NCBI GenBank assembly: GCA_029582265.1
Contig: CM055821.1
Span: 42,413,694-42,477,693, forward strand
DNA length: 64,000 nt
Direction: 5' to 3'
Source of the DNA: Zoroaster sp. YZ-2022
Lineage: Eukaryota > Echinodermata > Asteroidea > Forcipulatida > Zoroasteridae
Of the stretch, positions 35,601 to 45,400 are shown in pieces. The position numbers and the translations under genes were made by a program. Every line of letters starts with the position of its first letter. The stretch's first letter is position 1. The notes beneath the pieces were generated by a model. It did not search any database, had not been told where the DNA came from, and worked only from the letters and a program-made list of their open reading frames with translations.

Positions 35601-38600
35601 TGAAATGAAATATTTCGAAAAATGTCTTAGAAGTTTGGTTTAACAGTTAAAAAAAAAATGCACAAATTAACCCTAACTCCCTAGATCCATTTGCTTACAC
35701 ATTACCTGAATCCTCCAAAATCCTTCAGTAGTAAAGCAAGCACATGAGATGTATGCACACATGTGTTCCTAATCTGTGATACATGTACATGGCCAGGGAC
35801 CCTCCCTGCATGCATGGAGCAATAAACAGTGTCCACTGACCCAAGCACTGACCTTGCAATCACTACAACAAACATGGATGTACATGTACCATGGAAAGGC
35901 AAGTATGCCTAATAACCTCAATCCTCCAAAATCATTCACTTTAGCAAAGAGTACATGTATGTAGCATGTAACCTCAATCCTTCAAAATTCTTCACTTTAG
36001 CAATGAGGATTTGGGAGGATTTGGGAAGGTTAGGGTTAATTTATAACAGGACAAACCATAACTGTATTTGGGGACATATTTACTATATACATCTTTAAAT
36101 TCCTTGTTGTTTTTGTTTACAGACGGGCATTTGGGTGCGGCAGTGTCAATCTTAGACACGCCCCACAGTGGGCCAGTTAAAGGTGTGATTCGGATGCTCC
36201 AATTGGCTGAAAACAGGTGTATCATAGAGGGTACAATAGATGGCTTAACTCCAGGTGCACATGCGTTGAATATTCATGAGTATGGGGACATATCTGATGG
36301 ATGCAACAGGTAGTTCAGAGTCGGATTTTGGCTAATTCAAAAAATAATAAAAATACTAATTAATTCCAAAAATACAAATATTTTAGAATAAGATTGATTT
36401 TGGATTGCAAAAGATTTTTCTGAATGTATGTATTACTACAGAGCAATTTTTTAACACTTTTGTTTTACCATTTATCAAAGCAATGATAATAATAATAAAT
36501 AATAATATTTGGACTTACATTGCGCACGTATCCACCAAACTGGTGCTCAAGGTGCATTACATTATTACCCCTGCTCATCAGGCGCATAAATCATTCCTGC
36601 CATTACAGCGCATATAGGGCTAATCAAACACAACAACCAACTCTGCCCTCACAGGTACCCATTTACCCCTGGGTGGAGAGAAGCAATTATGGTAAAGTGT
36701 CTTGCTCAAGGACACAAGCACCATGGTCGCGGTTGGGATTCGAACCCACATACTGACGACTCAGCCATCAGAACACAAATCTGATGCACTAAAACCACTT
36801 GACCATGGCACTCTTCATGCACATACATTTTCATTATTCATCTTGGCGTTTCATTTGGTAAAAGTAAAAAATATCAAGATTGATCTTTCAATTCCATAAA
36901 TGGTAGGCTTGGGGTTTGAAACGATTTGAAAAGATTACAAAGTTAGAATCGTGATTCCATTTTTGATGGGGTTAATGTGAGACCATGCTGATGATTACAG
37001 TATGCAGAATACAGTCAAAACTCATTATTACTAGGTCCGCTTGACTGATACAATTAGCCAGAACCTTGTTTTAATCGTTGGGCAGTATATTCTTACAGAA
37101 ACCCTACACGCACAGAAGTACTAGTCAACCAACACTGCCGAGCGCTTACTTAAATAATTTGGAATTTAGGCATGGTAATATCAAAAATTTAAGCTTAATT
37201 TACTTTAAATATAAAGTCTTCTCAAGTAGTGCTGTGCACATGTAATTGTGCATTTTCTCTTTTTATTTTAATTTTAAACCAGTTGTGGAGTGCACTTTAA
37301 TCCGACCAACTCAAGACATGGAGGACCGACGGATGAGGAAAGGGTAAGACAAAGTAACAATACTAAGATGATAACCTTATTGATTATGTCACATGTTTAC
37401 ACTGGGAGTATCATTAAGAGTGCCGGGACCGGACATTTTATGGCAGGCAGACAGTGTGTATGCTTATATGTGCAGTTTTTTAATTTAATTTTCTTTTTAA
37501 CTTTGATCTCCACATAATATTAAATAATGAAGATGATCAGCATATACTTACTGATTGAAATGTCAAGTTGCAAGAATATACTATTCACTAGTTTTTCTCA
37601 GAACCAACATAATCAAATCTTATTTGAGTTGAATTTTTGATACTTTTGCAATTATTTGGTTTTGAAAACAAATTCTTGATTCTTGTTTTGTTTTTCAGCA
37701 TTATGGAGACCTGGGTAATGTCGTTGCTGGTGAGAATGGCCGGGCAGCATTCCGTATGGAGAATGACAAAGTACAGGTTGGTGTCATTGGTTTTTCTTGT
37801 TTTTGATTTAGTGTCTGCATGTTGCCTTTAAATATACTCGGCCTACAGTGTCAAGATATAATCATTTTGGTAAAACCATGACCAGAATCTTGTTTGTGAC
37901 ACAATTGTGAATGGCAGTGGTGGCGATTTCTTGTTATGATTGGAGGGAGGGACGGACGGACGCCGCCCATGATGATTGGAAACAAGTTCACAGAGTGATG
38001 TGAACATGCGTACTGCAGGCATGCAACTGCAGTTTGTCAAAAAAAAAAGAGGAAAATGCCAGGCACAGCAAGAATTTATACACTGTTTTTCAGTTTTCAA
38101 TGGCACAGCTGAAAAACCCAAAAAAGAGGAAATCAGCTGATCTGCTGAAAAGCTGCATGCCTGGTACTGTCACCGGAAACCTGTGTATAACTGTCTTCTA
38201 CTTAATTATTTCTTAAAATACAGTTATACTTTCATTTTGGCAAAATGGAACTTACCCATGAGCAATAACCTTGTGCCATCAGCTTGTCTGACCAATCATT
38301 GAATAGTTTTTTTAATGAACGTGGTAAGGCAGCAGGTATAGAGTTAACCAACGTCTCTGATTGGTGATATTTGTAGGTATGGGATGTGATTGGCCGTTGC
38401 ATGGTGATGCACAGTGGAGAGGATGATTTAGGACGAGGTGGAAAGCCAAACTCAAAAACAGATGGCAATAGCGGCCCAGGGTATGTCATGTCTATTGCTG
38501 TCTTTCTGTCTGTGTGTGTCTCTCACTGTAGACATTGCGTAACTACATCACGTATCACCGACATGTATGTAAACATGGCAATTGAATCTGTGGCCAACCC

Positions 38601-39642
38601 CGAATGGGAAAATTTTGGTAACCTCAAAACACATAAATGATAACATTTACATAAAACCGACCTGGTGTTAATGATGGTATCTCACATTGTTTTAGTAAAA
38701 TCAGTGAATGTACTTCAAAGACGGAATTTCCATGTACCTTTAACCAGTTCGCTTCGGATGCCGTGTATACACGCAATTTTTTTTTGTACAGCGGATCGGA
38801 GAGCGTCTAAACACGCATTCCGATTTTTGTGTGTGTCACCGGGAGACTTGTCAACACGCCACCGTGGCGGCTGACGTGTATACACGCAATCGTTTCTTGG
38901 AGTCCATGGGGTCACGGTTCAGTGGCCCCAGACAAAATGCACTGCAAATACTGAACGAGTTCACTCTTTTTGTTGATTTTTGCCTAATCCCTTTATCCAA
39001 GACCTGGTCCTTTGACGTACCAGCCAAGCATTTGTAAAGACGGATTTATATCCATTGTTTACGAGGCATTCGATCTCTCTCCAGGTATGCCGTCTTTTCG
39101 AACGGGCGCTGGTCGCTAATAGGCCGTTGCATCGGAGCTTGCCAACGGTCTAATTGTGCTGAACAAACACAACCGTAATTAAAAAACTAGCCATTTAATT
39201 CTCGAAATGTCAATGAGTAAAGGTGTTTATTTGGTTGTCCAAACTTAGTTTCATTGACCAAAAAAAATTATTAATGGCTAGAAATAAACCCGCACAGGGA
39301 CCGGAAAAAAATAAATATTCCCGACGTCAACTGGTTAAAAACACAATGAAATAAGCTGAAACTTTCACTTTTTACATATATATATCTGTAAGTATGGATG
39401 TATTTACAGACATTTAAAAAAAGAGTATACTGGCTTTAAAACAGGGTCACTCAAGTATTTTGTAAATTTCATTTGCTCCCCCTTGCAGACTTGCCTGTGG
39501 CATCATAGCAAGATCAGCTGGCCTCTTTGAAAACACCAAGAAAATCTGCCAGTGTGACGGGGTTTCCTTGTGGGACGAGAGAGACGTACCATTGGCCGGC
39601 CCAAGCCGACAACAGCACGGTCAAAAACAGAGCCAATTATAA
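22054..39642 (+). CDS. CCS: CCS, copper chaperone for superoxide dismutase, complete, eight exons
   Basis: CCS delivers copper to Cu/Zn superoxide dismutase and forms its disulfide, in cytosol and mitochondrial intermembrane space. Exons: 22054-22071, 33936-34008, 34806-34940, 36123-36309, 37283-37343, 37699-37776, 38377-38480, 39489-39642; all phases agree, total about 269 aa (human 274). Domain 1 is heavy-metal-associated: MATPIK joins [12 protein letters not shown], the MxCxxC copper site (C15, C18). Domain 2 is SOD-like: [40 protein letters not shown]. Domain 3 has the CxC transfer motif ICQCDG (about C239, C241). All SOD zinc ligands (H, H, H, D) are present; of the copper ligands the first His is Asn. 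The SOD catalytic Arg before LACG is Gly, so it should not itself be a dismutase. The 18-nt first exon is the least certain part; it is supported by phase, initial sequence and a CpG-rich upstream. An AATAAA at 40842 is a candidate polyadenylation signal. Confidence 0.93.
22333..22480. repeat. Relic of the CTCGCCCC repeat (see 63120-63540)
   Basis: 'ttggtacaaacacgccccc', 'acaaagtcgcccctgccaaa' and 'ctcaccccttcc' are the complement of the unit and lead sequence at 63120-63180. In CCS intron 1. Confidence 0.55.
22610..25092. mobile_element. 2.5-kb TIR element in CCS intron 1
   Basis: TATCAGTCCGGGAAAACTCC at 22610 is matched by its complement ending at 25092; arms continue (aaatacggcaacgttgct / tatacggcaacc) for about 55 bp. 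The interior is AT-rich with no coding block. It contains a tandem pair of about 120 bp (24125-24350, 'caatatttattt' phrases) and a CACCC pentamer array at 24836-24880. A palindrome of ACTAGTAGTA type lies just outside at 22556-22585. Confidence 0.78.
24836..24880. repeat. (CACCC)n microsatellite
   Basis: About nine consecutive CACCC units in a C/A-rich stretch. Confidence 0.9.
25495..25850. repeat. CCCTCCTAC-end element, diverged, related to 34099-34384
   Basis: Starts ACCCTCCTACACATGG and contains the blocks 'gcctgcaatgtgtcgatggg' and 'ggccactggcaacagctaat' shared with 34130-34270. The right end is not intact. Confidence 0.6.
25985..26456. mobile_element. MITE, second copy of the 14543-14973 family
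   Basis: Starts AGAATGTCGTATCCGGCTG and ends complementary (gtggcggccagatacgacat); the interior matches 14543-14973 closely (gcaaccactaaccagttaaa; tgactgaggaagtcat). No clear target duplication here. Confidence 0.82.
26889..27430 (+). pseudogene. Transposon-encoded protein remnant
   Basis: Fragments in shifting frames: [21 protein letters not shown] at 26959 onward and [20 protein letters not shown] at about 27207 onward. These resemble segments of uncharacterised, high-copy invertebrate proteins associated with transposons (recalled pattern: HPEN.LL..L.D.D). A stop and frame changes separate the fragments, and the enclosing inverted arms mark it as element cargo. Function unknown. Confidence 0.5.
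27680..27757 (-). repeat. SINE S1 tail fragment
   Basis: TAA repeats then 'tatatagcgcacgtatccac' and 'gtgctcaaggcgc'. Confidence 0.75.
28126..28780 (+). pseudogene. Penelope-like polyprotein C-terminus with GIY-YIG endonuclease, frameshifted
   Basis: Reading from about 28180, [21 protein letters not shown] is the region after the reverse-transcriptase thumb. A frame change near 28330 leads to [19 protein letters not shown] (the GIY-YIG core with its CxC before KVYIGETGR), then [17 protein letters not shown] and [12 protein letters not shown] second frame change near 28510 gives [16 protein letters not shown]. The RT core is missing, so this is a 5'-truncated, inactive copy. Confidence 0.8.
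28844..28874 (+). ncRNA. Hammerhead-ribozyme-like motif in Penelope terminal repeat
   Basis: CTGAAGA, then hairpin GATTAG/CTAATC, then GAAAC. This is the order of the hammerhead core (CUGANGA, stem II, GAAA). One unpaired A between CUGAAGA and the stem departs from the canonical core, so cleavage activity is uncertain. Similar at 47797-47827 and, on minus, 9068-9098. Confidence 0.4.
29240..29612. mobile_element. CCCTAAC/ACTCCCTAGG element, left end decayed
   Basis: 'actccctaggcccacttgct', 'cctccaaaatccttcagtag', 'gcatgcatggagcaataaac' and the right end 'gggaaggttagggtt' define a full-length type seen intact at 35671-36035. Confidence 0.75.
29615..30057. repeat. AT-rich segment related to 63030-63110
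   Basis: 29690-29790 ('aaataaatattacatgaaac', 'gcatagaaaactaactaaac') is the complement of the lead of the G-rich repeat element at 63030-63110. Otherwise no feature seen. Confidence 0.45.
30058..31401. mobile_element. TTAA-flanked DNA element with THAP exon (Kolobok-like)
   Basis: TTAA 30058-30061 and 31398-31401 flank AGGTCCTAGGAA and its complement TTCCTAGGACCT. Further in, CGTGACGTAGACCTAGG (30237) pairs with CCTAGGTCTACGTCACG (31199), giving a discontinuous long inverted repeat that includes 'agcgcca'. A THAP zinc-finger exon lies at 30378. TTAA duplication plus THAP suggests the Kolobok superfamily; P-type elements also use THAP but make 8-bp duplications. At 1,336 bp it lacks a transposase catalytic core, so it is non-autonomous. 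Confidence 0.8.
30378..30716 (+). pseudogene. THAP zinc-finger domain remnant of transposase
   Basis: [20 protein letters not shown] with [19 protein letters not shown] is a textbook THAP start (C2CH zinc finger binding DNA). The expected CSAHF follows at 30536 but in two other frames, then [16 protein letters not shown] in yet another, so the domain is broken by at least two small indels. A plausible donor (cagggtaagt) follows at about 30709. Confidence 0.75.
31443..31817. mobile_element. TTAA MITE, CAAATGGT type, intact
   Basis: TTAA 31443-31446 and 31814-31817; starts CCCTCCTACTTTTG, ends AACAGTAGGAGGG. Closely matches 60503-60869. Confidence 0.88.
32158..32675 (+). pseudogene. LINE (CR1/L2-like) 3' end with ATT microsatellite tail
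   Basis: Translated fragments [17 protein letters not shown] and, in an open stretch from 32350, [34 protein letters not shown] and [12 protein letters not shown] match the C-terminus after the reverse-transcriptase domain of CR1/L2-type non-LTR elements. It has a stop and frame changes upstream, is 5'-truncated, and ends in (ATT)n at 32633-32674 as these LINEs do. Confidence 0.8.
32673..33645. repeat. TGACGTCA-rich dispersed repeat, copy 2
   Basis: Starts aggtgttcgtgcgacag and ends cacgaacaccgtgtgtttgt then ctctag. Shares 'ccttcaaacttgacacatac' with 2710-2740 and repeats TGATGACGTCATCA at 33145 and 33281. Confidence 0.6.
34095..34388. mobile_element. TTAA MITE, CCCTCCTACA ends, ACATGTA-rich
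   Basis: TTAA 34095-34098 and 34385-34388; ends CCCTCCTACAATC and TGTAGGAGGG. The interior is related to 25495-25850. In CCS intron 2. Confidence 0.86.
35136..35210 (+). repeat. tRNA-like segment (SINE head)
   Basis: TAGTTCAGTTGGTAGAGCA (A box and D arm) and GGTTCAAGTTC (B box) are spaced as in a tRNA, but acceptor arms do not pair, so I call a SINE head, not a tRNA gene. Confidence 0.5.
35276..35506. mobile_element. TTAA MITE family A, intact copy
   Basis: TTAA 35276-35279 and 35503-35506; ends AGGGGCAGTATCGTCACG and its partner ATGACGATACTGCCCCT. Confidence 0.9.
35667..36039. mobile_element. TTAA element, CCCTAACTCCCTAG ends, intact
   Basis: TTAA 35667-35670 and 36036-36039; starts CCCTAACTCCCTAGATCC and ends GGAAGGTTAGGG. 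Best-preserved copy of this family (29240, 31976, 41137). It ends 80 bp before a CCS exon. Confidence 0.9.
36485..36815 (-). repeat. tRNA-derived SINE, family S1
   Basis: Reverse copy in CCS intron 4: ATA-rich tail first, 'gcgcacgtatccaccaaact', then head with B box gggattcgaaccc near 36735. Confidence 0.88.
36820..37282. other. CCS intron, no recognised feature
   Basis: AT-rich intronic DNA without clear repeat or RNA structure. Confidence 0.4.
38017..38162. repeat. Palindromic repeat, CAGGCATGCAACT ends
   Basis: 'gcaggcatgcaactgcagtt' faces 'gctgaaaagctgcatgcctg'; both sides also carry AAGAGGAAA. Related sequence surrounds 7190-7620. Confidence 0.65.
38740..39338. mobile_element. TTAA MITE, CCAGTT ends, 591 bp
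   Basis: TTAA 38740-38743 and 39335-39338; ends CCAGTTCGCTTCGG and CCGACGTCAACTGG. Very similar to 61862-62490. Lies in the last CCS intron; open frames across it are shared between copies and are not genes. Confidence 0.9.
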
Positions 39643-40005
39643 CCTGATATGGGTTTGAATGTAAGGTTGATTTTTTTTTTTTTTTTTTTTACTAAAAGGT
39701 GTACTGAAATAGAATTTCTTATGGTAGATTGATCAGTTGGGCATTAGAAAAACTACCTTTGAGTTTCATTTCTCCAAAATATATTTTCATTTGAAGAAAA
39801 TTGTAAATTTCGAATCTCCATGGCCCTACTAATGTTCCAATAATTGCCCTTTTGTGTGACCACTGAGGGCGCTATGACAAGCCATTAAATGTCTCTGGCT
39901 GCCCCAGACCCACGCGTCGGCATTTTAAATTTTTTGTTCTTGCTATGAAACGATGTCCAATTACAGCCAACATTGCTGGATCAATCGGAATTCTGTCGAG
40001 CTGTT

Positions 40006-40272
40006 TTAACCCTAACCCAGCACAGTGCATCAGGTGGAAAAGTCTGGTGCACAAGCAGCCAAGTCTGAGGCTATTGAGAGCTGGTCCCAGTGAACAATGC
40101 CAGAGTTGTATCCTGCTGCGTTGGGTGACCACAGACTCTGAGGCAGTTCGGCCTTGAGATTTGTGACCAGATGGATCTTGCTGCATTCTGCAGCCAAGTC
40201 ATTTTGACAAACGATGCAATCTGATGCGTCTGGAAGGGTTTCTAGCCAAAATACCCTGGAGGGTTAGGGATA
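40006..40272. mobile_element. CCCTAACC-end element, right TTAA decayed
   Basis: TTAA 40006-40009, CCCTAACCCAGCAC at left, GGAGGGTTAGGG at right. Lies in the presumed CCS 3' UTR/downstream region. Confidence 0.65.
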
Positions 40273-40925
40273 AACGACTTTCTCACATAGGGATATGAAT
40301 GTTGTGAGTCCTCTCTTAGCCATCATACTTTGTGTATGGGAGATTTAGTCTAGTTCCAATAACCGCGTATACATGTATCACGTATTTCACTGGTTGCCCC
40401 CCCCCCCCAAAAAAAAAGCATATCAACCACAATGTTATTTCAGAACCAAAAATCATTTATTGTAAAATGTAAATTCCTATTTTTTGCATTTCTTTTTATA
40501 ACTTTAAAATATCAAAACACTTGATTCAAAACTTCACAAGTTGTATAAAATAATATTGATTGTTTTTTTTGTTATAAATGTGCCAGTGTTTGATGTTGGT
40601 AACTGGACCTTCATCAACAACCAATTATTATGTGAACGGACACTACAAAATGAGCCTTTTATTTTTTATTTTTTATTTATTTTTTTTTCTTTCCTGAGTA
40701 AAGCAAGAGCAGTTTTGGCTAATTCAGACTTATTTTGTAAGAATGGGTTACATACTTGTGTTTTCTTAATTGACTATTTTCACCGGGGTCTGGTGGAAAT
40801 CTTGTATCAAATTGTGTAATCTGTATAAAAAGAATCATGAAAATAAATACGTTATTATGTACAAATGATAACATTTTGACTTTCCTTTCCTTTTTGGGGA
40901 GGGGGTGGGTGTTAAATGCCACACA

Positions 40926-41050
40926 TACATGAGTATACTGATTGAAACGTTGAGTTATAACAAGCCAGTTCTTTTCGGAACTATTTACTACTCAAAAGAG
41001 ATTTTCTTTTCACATGGTGTCACCGCAAACAGTCTTTATTTATCCTTTTC
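40926..41050 (+). repeat. Penelope-type terminal repeat fragment
   Basis: 'gattgaaacgttgagttata', 'ccagttcttttcggaacta' and 'cacatggtgtcaccgcaaac'. Confidence 0.7.
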
Positions 41051-41132
41051 ACGATGTGAAGCTGATGATGCTGTCAAATATATGTCAGATTTTTTATACC
41101 AAACAACAGTATATTAAGTTTCTAAATCTATG

Positions 41133-41366
41133 TTAACCCTAACTCTCCCTAGGCCCATTTGCTTACACATGAATCCTCCAAAATCCTTCAGTAGTAAAGC
41201 AAGCACATGACATGTATGCACACATGTGTTTCTAATCTGTGATACATGTACATGGCCAGGGACCCTCCCTGCATGCATGGAGCAATAAACAGTGTCCACT
41301 GACCTTGCAATCACTACAACAAACATGGATGTACATGTACCATGGAAAGGCAAGTATTAGGATTAA
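41133..41366. mobile_element. TTAA element, CCCTAACTCTCCCTAGG ends, internally shortened
   Basis: TTAA 41133-41136 and 41363-41366; the interior matches 35671-35900, but the right part is missing. Confidence 0.8.
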
Positions 41367-41457
41367 TGACAACGTAATGAGGTGCTACTTCCACAGCTTG
41401 TTTCACATGAAGTTACACAGCAGAATGGAAGTTTATCACTATAATATTGCTTTATCT

Positions 41458-41806
41458 TTAAAGGGGCAATATCGTCACGATCAACAGGGCATGGAATCAG
41501 AGTGCTAGTTTTAGATTAACTCAGTGACTGAAAATAATACCCATAATGATATTTCAGAATAGTTATAACGTTTCACTTCGGTTTATTTTGGTTAAAGGGA
41601 CAGTATCGACACGATCAACAGGGCATGGAATCAGAATGCTAGTTTTGAGTGACTGAAAATAATATCCCACATGATAAGGTCATATTACCGTTCCTGTTGC
41701 ATAAATGAGCCAGTAATTTTCAGTCACTGTGTTCATCTTAAACTAGGACACCAATTCCATGCCCTGTTGAAAGTCTGCTCTGATTATGACGATACTGTCC
41801 ATTTAA
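41458..41806. mobile_element. Two MITE family A copies, one partial next to one complete
   Basis: A partial copy from TTAA 41458-41461 to about 41550 is followed by a complete copy between TTAA 41592-41595 and 41803-41806. The unit from about 41555 (tcagaatagttataacgttt) to 41802 recurs inverted at 50133-50373. Confidence 0.82.
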
Positions 41807-41809
41807 GGA

Positions 41810-42455
41810 ATTGAAACAAAAATGTAAAATATTGGCTGACTTCTTTTGGCCACCAACTATTTCCCCCTGTAATACAATCTCATTTACACCCAATATTTTA
41901 CAATTAAAAAACAAACCATAAAGCTAGGCAAATTTTGAAGCATATTATTACGTGAACTGTGTCCCTACATGTACATGGCTTACGAAAACCTCAATTTCAT
42001 TTGATAGTTTGTTGAAAATTCACTGAAAATGTCTATGTTGCCATGTCAAAATAAATAAAACATGGGTGTGATTTGACAAAAGTAAAAAATCCCGAACACT
42101 GGGTAGCGGGCCTGGGTCTCCCTTTGGTCTAGAGGACAAAGTCCTCTGAACCTCCTGGATGTTTAATATTGGAGGATTTACAAACAAGAAACTAGAGGTT
42201 TGGACACAATACAGATTACTTGGTGGCTACTTCTCTTCTTTCAAGAAGATTTTGAAGCAAAGGGAGATTTGTAAAAAAAATCCTGAAAAATCACAGGCCT
42301 GATAATAAAAATGGGACTTCTGATTTTCCTTCAAAAGAAATCGACACTTTAAGATGAGCATTAGCCGAGAAACTAGGCTACCAATATGTTCTCTGCCAAA
42401 TGAACAAAGTCCAATTTCCTCACTTGTACAAAAGACTGTTTAAGAGGATCTGATG
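41810..42455. other. Region downstream of KLHDC2 stop
   Basis: 42043-42290 (gggtgtgatttgacaaaagt, gtagcgggcctgggtctccc, gaacctcctggatgtttaat) is repeated at 53041-53285, so most of it is a dispersed repeat. On the minus strand this is the presumed KLHDC2 3' UTR. Confidence 0.5.
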
Positions 42456-45400
42456 TCATAAGCTCCTATGTCTTGACCTGAGGTTGTATTCATGATTCTG
42501 GGCTCCTGCTGCTGGACTTGGTAGGCACATCTCAATCTTCTTGTGTAGTATTGCCGGCAGTGAACTCAACTCACTCTGAAGCACATCAATATCCCTGACG
42601 ATGGCTTCTATGCCGAGTCTGAAAGCATAACAGTGAGTGGTACGGACCTTAAAAGGGACAGTATCGTCACGATCAGAGCAGACTTTCAACAGGGCATGGA
42701 ATCAGTGACCTCGTTTAAGATGCCACGCCGTCACTGAAAATTACTGGCTCATTTATGCGGCAGCAACGGTAATACGACCTTATCATGTGTGATAATCTAA
42801 AACTAGCATTCCGATTCCATGCCCTGTTGATCGTGACATTGACATCGCAAACTGAAGGGCGCCCCCAATCAGAGGCAAAAGAAAGTTACTCACTGATTCA
42901 CTCAAAGGCATGGCATGGCACACATACACGCAGTGGGCATACAAGAACCAATGAGTGACCTCATGCCTCAGGACGAGGGCGCACTTCAATTCGACTCTAT
43001 ATACTCCGCAAAATACATGATTAACCCTAACCCCCGAGGTATTCTGGCTAGGAACCTTCCTGAATCCTTCAAAATCCATCAGTGCACTTTTGGAAACATG
43101 CCCTTATCTTCAAAATGCACCTATTCAGCACTTATGGCCTGTACTTCTTGCCAGGTAGTAATTTTGCCCCATTTGAAGAGGTGAAAGTTTGTGAAAGTGC
43201 TGAATTTTTCCAATAAAGTGCCCCTTGGAGGATTTTGATGGATTTGGGGTTAATAAGCAACGCAACAAATCCAACTTGTATGAAAAGTAATGATCATCAT
43301 CAGTAGTCTATTACCTACACGAAGTGTGCCAGTCGTGTAATAACCTAGTCCACGGCATGGTACTCCAATAACAATGGATTTGGGCCATTAATGATGTTGC
43401 AATTCCACAGACTGACATGCAACATCTCAAAACGAACATTGCATCCTGGTTGACTTGTTGGCATGTGGGAGAACTGTACTTTAAGTGCGTGTTTGTGCAA
43501 CTCTCTGGTAGCCCAAACTCATCTAGTTTGAGTCCAATTTTGTTCTGGAACTAGCAGACGGCATTGAACGCTTCTCCCATTATGCTCTCAAGCAGGGTAG
43601 CCAAACATGTTACCATGCTTGATGTACATGTATGCATTTGGAGTAATGCCGTGGACTGGGTTACAGCAGGCTGGCACACTTCATGTAGGAAGTGCCATGG
43701 TCGAGCGGTTTAGTGCATCGGATTTGTGTTCTGATGGCCGAGTCGTTAGAATGTGGGTTCAAATCCCAACCGCGACCGGGGTACTTGTGTCCTTGAGCAA
43801 GACACTTTACCATAATTGCTTCTCTCCACCCAGGGGGTAAATGGGTACCTGTGAGGGCAGAGTTGGTTGTTGTGTTTGATTAGCCCATATGCGCTGAAAT
43901 GGTAGCAATTGAGCTGTATACTCCCCAGGGAGCTGAGATGGTTTCAGGAATGATTTATGAGAAAATGAGCAGGGGTAATAATATAATGTGCCTTGAGCAC
44001 CAGTTTGGTGGATACGTGCGCTATATAAGTCTACATTATTGTTATTAATTATTAGGTAATAGACTACTGTGTTGTTATCATAGATTCTTTTGAGGAAAAA
44101 GCAACTTTACCTGGCGAGACTCTTAGGGCTGAAGAAAAAGCTGATAACCTTCTTAGAGTGGACACTACTCCCCTCTGGGTCGAGGAGATTATTGGCGCAT
44201 CCTCCAAAGACTATGGCTTCTCCTGCATCCGTTCCCCTCACCGCAGTGTGCCACATTCTGAAGAAGATGATATAAGGGCTCATCAATAATAATAATATAA
44301 TATATTTGGAGCATCCTCCAAAGACTATGGCTTCTCCTGCATCCGTTCCCCTTACCGCAGTGTGCCACATTCTGGAGAAGATGATACAAGGGCTCATCAA
44401 TAATAATATAATATATTTGGAGCATCCTCCAAAGACTATGGTTTCTCCTGCATCCGTTCCCCTCACCGCAGTGTGCCACATTCTGAAGAAGATGATATAA
44501 GGGCTCATCAATAATAATAATAATAATTCATTCTTATATAGCACATTTCACATAATGTCCCAATGCGCTTTACATTATTTCCCTTGGTCACTGGGCCAAT
44601 ATAATTCCTATAATCTTTCTCAGCTCCCTGGGGGAGTATACAGCCCATTATGTGCAACCATTTTTGGTGCTACAGGGCTAATCAAACACAATAGCCATCT
44701 CTACTCTCACAGGTACCCATTTATACTCCTGGGTGAAGAGAAGCAATTACAGTCAAGTGCCTTGTTCAAGGACTCAAGGACACAAGTGCCACGGTTGCGG
44801 TCGGGATTCGAACCCACATTTTGACGACACAGCCATCAGAACACAAGTCCAGTGTACGTAACCGCTCGACCATGGCACCCTGATCACTGTCTAGTGGGGT
44901 GCCATGGCCAAACGGTCTAATGCATCAGACTTGTTCGGACGGCCGAGTCATCAGAATGTGGGTTCGAATCCTGGCTGTGACTGTTGTGCTTGTGTCCTCG
45001 AGCAAGACACTTTACCGTACTAGCTTTTCTTCACCCAGGAGTAACACTGGGTACCTGTGAGGGTAGAGATGGTTGCCGTGTTTGATAGCCACTGTAGCAC
45101 CGAGTACGGCAGCACAGAGCTGTATACTAGAGCTGAGAAAGGACTGATATTGGCCCAATGACCAGGGGTAATTACATTACATTACAACAAGTATTTATCA
45201 TGCGCCATTCCCGAGAGGCTCATGGCGCTTACAAAAGTTAATATGACATAATAAATACAAATCAGGATAGAATAAGACATAAATTGATGCAAAATTAATG
45301 AGGAAACAAGTGAGTTTTAAGAGCCTTCTTGAAGGCATTAACAGAAACAGATTGTCTGATATAAACAGGAAGATTGTTCCATAGCTTGGATGCACAAACA

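Noticed and set aside
44107..44544. 145-codon open frame with three kelch-like repeats as a separate protein
   Set aside because: Two of the three repeats are duplicated exon starts with intron sequence between; only 44111-44257 is a proper exon.
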